Positions 15,612 through 20,745 of a stretch of 20,745 bases of DNA are shown here, in pieces. The notes beneath the pieces are model-generated. The model saw only the letters and a program-made list of their open reading frames with translations, was not told where the DNA came from and ran no database searches. Every line of letters begins with the position of its first letter. Positions within the stretch are counted from its first letter, which is position 1. This stretch comes from Selenomonas sp. (GTDB lineage: Bacteria; Bacillota; Negativicutes; Selenomonadales; Selenomonadaceae). The position numbers were made by a program, and so were the translations under genes. The stretch is from the NCBI GenBank assembly GCA_003518745.1, contig DOYB01000255.1:1-20745 (forward strand), in the 5' to 3' direction.

Positions 15612-16511
15612 ATGCAGAATTTCATTGCCCTGGGTAAAAAGATTTACGATACCGGTAATCCAAGAGAAGCTCATCGGATGATCGTGTTTGTTTCAAGGTG
15701 CTGTCTTCATCCTAAGAAGATGCGCCGTATAAGCGCGTTCTTCGGACAGGATCAATTCCTAAGTCAGGTGGCTGAGCGGTTTCCCTTCGTTTATGAGCAG
15801 CCAACCAGAGCTTTTTTCTATAATAAGTCCACATTTGAGGAGCGTATCTCAATAATTGAGGAGCATATGAACTTCCTTCATGAAAGACTCAGGGATGATG
15901 TGGTACTGGACATCTATAGCGGAAAGAAGATTCCATTGTGGCAGATGGAAATTGACGGTAAGACGCTGGAATTAGTGCTCTGTATGGAACCGGGACAGCG
16001 AAAGGAAGGGCTGCTTTCGCTGATGCTGCTTTTGGATGGTCAGACCCTGTACCAAATCGTGTTTTGGATCGCGAAAAGCAAGCGAAGCGGTACGGCTCTT
16101 TTCATTGGAGCCATGCAGGGACCCAATATGAGCGACGCCAAGGACATCATAAAGCTGGTTACCAAGCGTTGTCATACTTACCGCACCAAGAATCTGATCC
16201 TGTATGTGACCCAGGCTCTTGCGCGCAGTCTGGAGCTGGAGCATATTTATGCGGTTACGAATAAGGGCTATTACGCCATGAACCACATACGTCGTGACAG
16301 AAAGCTCAAGACCTCCTACAGTGACTTCTGGATGGAAGCGGGGGGCTGGCATACTAAGGACGACCGATTTGATGAATTGCCCCTTACCGAGGTGCGAAAG
16401 AGCATTGAAGAAGTCTCTACCCATAAGCGGGCAGTGTATCGAAGACGCTTTGCGCTGCTGGATGAGATTGATATGACGATTGGGGAAAATATGAAGAAGC
16501 TGATGAAATAA
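15612..16511 (+). CDS. VirK/YbjX family protein (DUF535)
   Basis: 299-residue protein matching the DUF535 family, which includes Salmonella VirK and E. coli YbjX. Supporting segments are GAMQGPN followed by an alpha-helical stretch with KLVTKRCHTYRTKNLILY, and the C-terminal signature around 219-246 including AMNHIRRDRK and SDFWMEAGGW ('YD.FW.E.GG'). No signal peptide or clear membrane segment. Family members have been linked to virulence and to resistance to cationic peptides through outer-membrane changes; biochemical activity is not established. Its place between gmhB and core glycosyltransferases supports a role in LPS modification or transport, which is inference. ATG 15612 has GGGAG at about 15597-15600 upstream, with rather long spacing. 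Confidence 0.82.
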   Translation: MQNFIALGKKIYDTGNPREAHRMIVFVSRCCLHPKKMRRISAFFGQDQFLSQVAERFPFVYEQPTRAFFYNKSTFEERISIIEEHMNFLHERLRDDVVLDIYSGKKIPLWQMEIDGKTLELVLCMEPGQRKEGLLSLMLLLDGQTLYQIVFWIAKSKRSGTALFIGAMQGPNMSDAKDIIKLVTKRCHTYRTKNLILYVTQALARSLELEHIYAVTNKGYYAMNHIRRDRKLKTSYSDFWMEAGGWHTKDDRFDELPLTEVRKSIEEVSTHKRAVYRRRFALLDEIDMTIGENMKKLMK

Positions 16512-16557
16512 AGTATCGGTAATTTGTTGCATAGATTATGCTGAATGAGGGACGAAA

Positions 16558-17331
16558 ATGAGGGCGAAATTGACGGTTTTGATACTGGCTAAAAATGAAG
16601 AAAAATACATCGGTGCATGCATTCGAAGTGTACTTTTCGCGGATGAGATTATTGTAATCGATGATTTTAGTACGGATCGAACCGCAGAGATTGCGAAGTC
16701 CTTGGGCGCTAAGGTCGTTCAACATGCTTTGTCGAATAATTGGGGGGCTCAGCAGACCTTTGCTATAGAGCAGGCATCTCACGAGTGGATTTACTTTATC
16801 GATGCTGATGAACGGGTAACGGAGCCTTTGGCTAATCGTATAAAGCAACTGGTGCAGGAGGATAATCGGCACTATGCTTATTGTAACGCAAGACTTAGCT
16901 ATTTCTGGGGACAACCGCTGCGACATGGTGGATGGTATCCGGATTATGTTATTCGCTTGCTGCCGGCAAAGGATACTTACGTGACAGGTTTCGTTCATCC
17001 ACAGTTTCATCACCCTTATGAAGAAAAGAAATTACCCAAGGAAGAATATCTTATACATTACCCCTATCGGGATTGGGATCATTATTTCAATAAATTCAAT
17101 TTTTATACTACCCTGGCGGCAAAGAAGAGCAGTGTGGCAGGCAAGAGTGCTTCTGTTGCCGATATGATTCTGCATCCTGTTTGGGCGTCTTTCCGTATGT
17201 ATGTTTTGCGGGGAGGATGGCGGGATGGCAGAATCGGCTTTATCCTCGCAGTATTTCATTACTTCTACACAATGACAAAGTACGTGAAATTGTATTATTT
17301 AGACAAACATAATACGCATATAGATGAGTGA
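16558..17331 (+). CDS. GT2 glycosyltransferase, WaaE/KdtX-like (LPS core)
   Basis: 257-residue cytoplasmic family-2 glycosyltransferase. LTVLILAKNEE at the N terminus, IIVIDDFSTDRTAEIA, the NWGAQQTFAIEQA segment and the metal/nucleotide motif IDADERV (Asp82, Asp84) follow closely the pattern of WaaE/KdtX, beta-1,4-glucosyltransferases that add a sugar to L-glycero-D-manno-heptose I of the core. The C-terminal part contains RGGWRDGRIGFILAVFHYF, an amphipathic, possibly membrane-associated stretch typical of this subgroup. Start ATG 16558 with GAGGG upstream. A short dyad, GCATA (16529-16533)/TATGC (16537-16541), lies in the 46-base gap before it. The acceptor and donor sugars are not determinable from sequence alone. 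Confidence 0.85.
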   Translation: MRAKLTVLILAKNEEKYIGACIRSVLFADEIIVIDDFSTDRTAEIAKSLGAKVVQHALSNNWGAQQTFAIEQASHEWIYFIDADERVTEPLANRIKQLVQEDNRHYAYCNARLSYFWGQPLRHGGWYPDYVIRLLPAKDTYVTGFVHPQFHHPYEEKKLPKEEYLIHYPYRDWDHYFNKFNFYTTLAAKKSSVAGKSASVADMILHPVWASFRMYVLRGGWRDGRIGFILAVFHYFYTMTKYVKLYYLDKHNTHIDE

Positions 17332-17362
17332 TGATAAAACATGGATGTTGTTTGAGTCGGGG

Positions 17363-17381
17363 ATGCCGTATTTAACGGCAT
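17363..17381. repeat. Hairpin in the leader of the GT4 gene
   Basis: ATGCCGT (17363-17369) and ACGGCAT (17375-17381) form a perfect 7-base stem with a 5-base loop, in the 76-base gap between the GT2 stop and the preferred GT4 start at 17408. Only TTT follows, too short for a confident terminator; an mRNA-stability or attenuation element is possible. Confidence 0.4.
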
Positions 17382-17407
17382 TTGGTATACGAGGAGTGAT
17401 TAGGGGA

Positions 17408-18550
17408 ATGCGGCTGGCGATTTTCGAGAATATCATGACACCGGGCGGACATGAAGTGGATTTTGACCGAATTCTGGCGGAGGAATTCCAAAGGCTTGGC
17501 CATGATGTTACTTTTTATGTGCCTGAGGGCTTCGTGTTCAGCTTTGATTACAATCGGCCTGTACATCGGCTTTCGGGTCAGGTGGTTTCATATACGGGAG
17601 TCAGCGGCATCCGAAAGATATTAGCCTCTGTGAAACGGGAAATCAATCGTCAGCGTTGGTACAAGCAGCTTTATGAGTCAGGCTGCAAGGGTGAGATTGA
17701 TGCCATTATAGTGCCTACCTCAACGTATAGGTACCTTCGGGCGCTGAATCAAAATGTTTTGAGACGCTCAAATATACCGGTGATTTTTATCCTGCATGGC
17801 ATAAATCCCAAGGAGGCACCGGCCTTTATCCGTGAAGCGAGGAAACTTCAGAAATATCCGAATATCCGAATGGTTGTTTTGACATTTCAGGATAATATTT
17901 TTGGTGAGAAGCTGCCGAATGTCTATCCCATGTATCCTCCCACATACACTGCGAGGGACATTGATTATTCACCGGCGCATGGTGCGGGGGAAGTGCTGAC
18001 CATAGGTTTTTTTGGACAGTACCGCAGGGAAAAGCGATTGAGAGATTTTTTAGAGGTTTTCGTAAAGGGCAAGTACACCAGACCCGTTAAGCTTTTAGTT
18101 CAGGGTTCCACTATGCACCCGGAGGATGCGGAGGATTTTGAAGCTATAATCGCAGAGTACAGCGCGGAGAAAAATATTGAGTTCCAGCACAAAGGTTTGA
18201 TAGGCGCGGAGTGGCAGCGTGCGATTGCGGAAGTTGACGCTCTTTTGATGCCATATTCGGCGCCACGCTATCGCTATCATTGGGGCGGTATGCTGTTCAC
18301 GGCCATAGGCTTTCAGAAGCCTGTAGTGGCAAGTGATGATATAAATCCCGAGGTCTTTGCTGAGTACAACATAGGAGAGACCTTCTCAAGCGGTGATATG
18401 GTAGCTTTGAAGGATACACTGGAAGGTTTCATAAATGAATTTGATACAAGGGAGCCACGGTATGCCTCTGAATTGAAACGTGCCTCGGAAACTTTTTCTC
18501 CTGAAGCCTTTGCCGGACGATTGGAAAAGCTGATGCTGGCTGGTGATTGA
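17408..18550 (+). CDS. GT4-type glycosyltransferase
   Basis: 380-residue protein with the two-Rossmann (GT-B) layout. The N terminus MRLAIFENIMTPGGHEVDF is typical of a GT4 N-domain loop; IIVPTSTYRYLRAL and PVIFILHGIN lie in the first domain. The C-domain starts with TIGFFGQYRREKRL (the 'G...KG' phosphate-loop region), and PYSAPRYRYHWGGMLFTAIGFQKPVVAS replaces the usual EX7E region, with Glu near VFAEYNIG. It presumably extends the LPS core or a related surface glycan; donor and acceptor unknown. The frame is open from 17324, overlapping the GT2 gene, but the 28 extra residues do not look like GT4 sequence, and GAGGAG (17391-17396) precedes ATG 17408, so 17408 is chosen. Confidence 0.78.
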   Translation: MRLAIFENIMTPGGHEVDFDRILAEEFQRLGHDVTFYVPEGFVFSFDYNRPVHRLSGQVVSYTGVSGIRKILASVKREINRQRWYKQLYESGCKGEIDAIIVPTSTYRYLRALNQNVLRRSNIPVIFILHGINPKEAPAFIREARKLQKYPNIRMVVLTFQDNIFGEKLPNVYPMYPPTYTARDIDYSPAHGAGEVLTIGFFGQYRREKRLRDFLEVFVKGKYTRPVKLLVQGSTMHPEDAEDFEAIIAEYSAEKNIEFQHKGLIGAEWQRAIAEVDALLMPYSAPRYRYHWGGMLFTAIGFQKPVVASDDINPEVFAEYNIGETFSSGDMVALKDTLEGFINEFDTREPRYASELKRASETFSPEAFAGRLEKLMLAGD

Positions 18551-18658
18551 GCCGGAGCCGGGTGTGTTCGGAAGGGACTTATTGTGTTGTTATGGCGAAA
18601 CTGTATTAGGTGAAACGAGAGAATACCAACATGGATTGGATAGCTATGGAGCAGTGTT
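18551..18658. other. 108-base intergenic gap
   Basis: Contains no gene, no convincing hairpin-plus-T-run terminator and only weak promoter-like boxes (TTGTGT at 18582 and TATTAG at 18604, 16-base spacing). It is larger than other gaps in the LPS cluster, so an internal promoter is possible but not demonstrated. GGAG (18648-18651) at its end is the ribosome binding site of the next gene. Confidence 0.4.
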
Positions 18659-19720
18659 ATGAGCGGTTATAGGAATATCCTGGTTAACGCACTTGTGAAT
18701 CTGGGTGATGTGGTACTGACCACAGGGGCGATTTCCCTGCTTAAACGGGCATATCCTGATGCCCGGGTGACGATGCTGGTTCGCCCCGTTGTTCGTGAGG
18801 CAGTTGAGAATAACCCTGTGGTGGACGAGGTAATAATCTTTGACTACAAGGCGAAGGAAAATTCCCTTGGAAAGATGAGGGAAATGGTCAGAGAGTTGCG
18901 GAGAAGGAACTTTGACCTTTCAATTTCCTTTGACCGCAAGCTCCGTCCCGCGCTTTTGGCATGGCTGGCCAGGATTCCTGTAAGGGTAGGCCCGGATCGT
19001 GTGTTTGATGACAAGCCAAGCCGGGTAACCTGGTTTTACACGAATGTAATCCACATACCCCATGATCTTGATGACACCCTTCAAGGGGAGACATATCAGA
19101 GGATTGTGCGTGGCTTTGTGGGGATGGACGAAAATATAAAGTCCAGCCCTGTCATGGCCAGGATTGAAGCTGTTAATCGTGATAAGGCGGAGAAGCTTTT
19201 TGCGCGGCTTCCTAAAGCAGAGCTTAAAATAGCGCTGTGTGTCAAAGGAACCTTTCCCCTCAAGACATGGCCGAAGGAATATTTCGCGCAGGTAGTGGAA
19301 AAGCTGGCGGGGTCGTATGAAGCTTCCTTTTTTGTGGTGGGTGCTCCTGGGGACAGGCAATACGCTGATGAGGTTATTGCGGGCATGGGGGTTCCTGTGG
19401 AGAATTTCTGCGGGGAGACAAATCTTGTTGACCTTGCGGCTGTCATTTCCAAGTCAGACCTGTTCATTACCGTGGATACCGGGGCTACCCATATCGCGGC
19501 CACTACGGGTGTTCCCATGGTTACAATGTATGGTTGTACAAGCCCGAGGCGTTGGCATCCATGCAATGATAATGCCCGTGTGTTGACCTCGGAGGAGAGC
19601 TGTTGCCCATGCTCTGTACGGGCGGAGGAGTGTTCTTCCTGGCCGAAGCCTGATTGTTTGTATCATGTAACGCCCAAGATGGTTTTGAGGGAATGTGAGG
19701 AGCTGTTGAACGTGAAGTAG
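18659..19720 (+). CDS. GT9 heptosyltransferase-like protein (third copy)
   Basis: 353-residue family GT9 protein. NILVNALVNLGDVVLTTGA carries the conserved Asp17; DLSISFDRKLRPALLAWLA matches the acceptor-domain helix of WaaF-like enzymes; KGTFPLKTWPKEYF is the substrate-binding segment; TVDTGATHIAATTGVPMVTMYG is the donor loop; and the C terminus has the cysteine-rich CCPC...C...C motif. Its acceptor is unknown: it may be HepII/HepIII transferase or use another ADP- or NDP-sugar. ATG 18659 lies 7 bases after GGAG. It is isolated by about 105-base gaps on both sides, unlike the tightly packed genes upstream. Confidence 0.85.
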   Translation: MSGYRNILVNALVNLGDVVLTTGAISLLKRAYPDARVTMLVRPVVREAVENNPVVDEVIIFDYKAKENSLGKMREMVRELRRRNFDLSISFDRKLRPALLAWLARIPVRVGPDRVFDDKPSRVTWFYTNVIHIPHDLDDTLQGETYQRIVRGFVGMDENIKSSPVMARIEAVNRDKAEKLFARLPKAELKIALCVKGTFPLKTWPKEYFAQVVEKLAGSYEASFFVVGAPGDRQYADEVIAGMGVPVENFCGETNLVDLAAVISKSDLFITVDTGATHIAATTGVPMVTMYGCTSPRRWHPCNDNARVLTSEESCCPCSVRAEECSSWPKPDCLYHVTPKMVLRECEELLNVK

Positions 19721-19825
19721 GCCGGTTTAGCAAAATGGATAGCTGAAATGGCTTAATCGTCTGTGAGGCATAATCGATGGTTCAACTTGTGGTTGCTTTG
19801 GATTAGCGTTGGGAGGTACTTGATT
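19721..19825. other. 105-base intergenic gap
   Basis: No gene and no terminator seen. CATAAT (19769-19774) resembles a -10 box but has no matching -35. GGGAGG (19811-19816) serves the ligase start at 19826. Confidence 0.4.
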
Positions 19826-20745
19826 ATGGCATACGACCATAAAATAGATACATGGTGCTATTGGATGCTGTTGATATTAGCCTTTTTCAGCAATTTGTCA
19901 ACAGGAGTATCGAGTGTAGCCGTTGCCATAGTAGCGTTGCTTATCCTGTACAGTGGAATAAAGTTGAAAAAGTGGCCGGAGTTTGATCCTGAGATTCTTC
20001 GTATTTTTGGTGTATATTTTTTTCTGCAAATAGTGATTGCGGCGTTGTCACTGAATCCTTCAGTGAGCTTAAGATCGGTGGCAGGAGAAATACATCGCTG
20101 CTTCCCACTGTTTTTTGCCATGTATTTTATAAAACGTGAGCATCAGGTAAAAGGGATTTTGCTGGCGTTCATGTTTGCGTCGATAGTGTCGGCAATATGT
20201 GGATTTTATCAGTATTTCATCATGGGCGTGCCGAGGGTGTATGCTTTTAGTCATACTCCCACGTTCTATGCGTCCCTTTTGCTGATGCAGTTTCCGGTGC
20301 TATGGCTTACGTCTACATTGGATTTTATGCCGAAGTGGAGCAGGATTGCGGCCTTCGTCATGGGAGCCGTTGCCGTCCTGATGTTGATTTTGACGGGGAC
20401 AAGGGGGGCATGGCTGGCATTCCTGGTAGAGCTTGCTTTCATCGCGTGCTTTTACAAAAGGTGGCGAGTGCTTGCAGCGAAGGGCATGCTTGTGCTGCTT
20501 GCATTAATGGCTGTGCTGTTCAGTACGGTTCCGGTTCTTCAGACCAGGATTGAAACGATGGCTAATCCTAATTTTCAGAGTAATAGCGAACGCCTGTTGA
20601 TGTGGAAGTCCGCAAGTGAGATTGTGGCGGATTATCCTATCCATGGCATAGGTCAAGATGTCTTCGGTTTTGAATACAACACAAAGTATATAGCGCCTGA
20701 AGCCAAGGAGCGCTCTGAGCCCGGAAAGCCGGAAACAGGACACAC
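19826..20745 (+). CDS. O-antigen ligase/polymerase family protein (5' part, runs off the window)
   Basis: Partial gene: ATG 19826 with GGGAGG at 19811-19816, and the frame stays open for 306 codons to the window edge. The product is strongly hydrophobic, with predicted membrane helices from about residue 14 onward (for example 14-43, 57-77, and several between 95 and 250). TGTRGAWLAF (190-199) has the conserved Arg of the periplasmic-loop family, and SERLLMWKSA with the following PIHGIGQDVF (about 270-280) is the characteristic 'R...W..a......P..G.G' signature of WaaL/Wzy (O-antigen ligase, PF04932-type) proteins. As the last visible LPS gene it would attach O-antigen or a related polymer to lipid A-core in the periplasm. 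Ligase and polymerase cannot be told apart by sequence alone; the cluster content favours ligase. Confidence 0.85.
   Translation, partial: MAYDHKIDTWCYWMLLILAFFSNLSTGVSSVAVAIVALLILYSGIKLKKWPEFDPEILRIFGVYFFLQIVIAALSLNPSVSLRSVAGEIHRCFPLFFAMYFIKREHQVKGILLAFMFASIVSAICGFYQYFIMGVPRVYAFSHTPTFYASLLLMQFPVLWLTSTLDFMPKWSRIAAFVMGAVAVLMLILTGTRGAWLAFLVELAFIACFYKRWRVLAAKGMLVLLALMAVLFSTVPVLQTRIETMANPNFQSNSERLLMWKSASEIVADYPIHGIGQDVFGFEYNTKYIAPEAKERSEPGKPETGH

Noticed and set aside
20302..20553. An 83-codon + strand frame inside the last gene
   Set aside because: Out-of-frame shadow of the O-antigen ligase, whose real frame begins at 19826 and has no stop before the window end.

Overview
The window reads as chromosomal DNA of a Gram-negative Firmicute, most likely a member of the Negativicutes (Selenomonas/Anaerovibrio-like). 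The argument is a combination of traits: a gene resembling the Firmicutes RNA polymerase delta factor (HARE-HTH fold) sits between argS and pyrG, while about 15 kb downstream encodes outer-membrane lipopolysaccharide (LPS) machinery: an LptD-like LPS translocon protein, the ADP-heptose pathway, heptosyltransferases and an O-antigen ligase. All recognised genes are on the + strand. Genus assignment is inference.

Layout. (1) 1-200: hairpin-rich intergenic DNA with a plausible promoter, no gene. (2) 201-3814: housekeeping operon argS - delta-like factor - pyrG with gaps of 17 and 9 bases. (3) 3847-4900: a separately promoted gene for a protein whose second half resembles the C-terminal domain of the flagellar cap protein FliD, closed by a strong rho-independent terminator. 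(4) 4923-5669: a single-gene unit with its own promoter and probable terminator, coding a cysteine-rich (zinc-ribbon-like) protein of unknown function. (5) 5801-20745 (runs off the end): a long LPS gene cluster with short gaps and several overlaps: LptD-like protein; HldE-kinase paralogue A; HldC cytidylyl/adenylyltransferase; WaaC-like heptosyltransferase; LTA-synthase/sulfatase-like membrane enzyme; second GT9; canonical HldE kinase domain (paralogue B); HldD epimerase; GmhB phosphatase; VirK/YbjX (DUF535) protein; GT2 (WaaE/KdtX-like); GT4; third GT9; and the N-terminal ~306 residues of an O-antigen ligase/polymerase.

How they fit together. HldE-type kinase (C7-phosphate to 1,7-bisphosphate), GmhB (removes the 7-phosphate), HldC (nucleotidyl transfer) and HldD (epimerisation) give every step of ADP-L-glycero-beta-D-manno-heptose synthesis except GmhA, which is not in the window. 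Three GT9 enzymes would place heptoses (or related sugars) on the inner core, GT2 and GT4 would extend the core, the sulfatase-type enzyme could add a phospho-substituent, the ligase would join O-antigen or a similar polymer to the core, and the LptD-like protein would export the finished LPS to the outer leaflet. The bifunctional HldE of enterobacteria is split here, and its kinase half is present twice.

Points most worth a second look: the two divergent HldE-kinase paralogues, the LTA-synthase-like enzyme inside an LPS core cluster, the small LptD-like protein that keeps exactly two mature cysteines at positions suggesting one inter-domain disulfide, the FliD-C-like stand-alone protein, and the delta-like factor that has a basic rather than an acidic tail. 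No mobile element, CRISPR array, tRNA or rRNA was seen.
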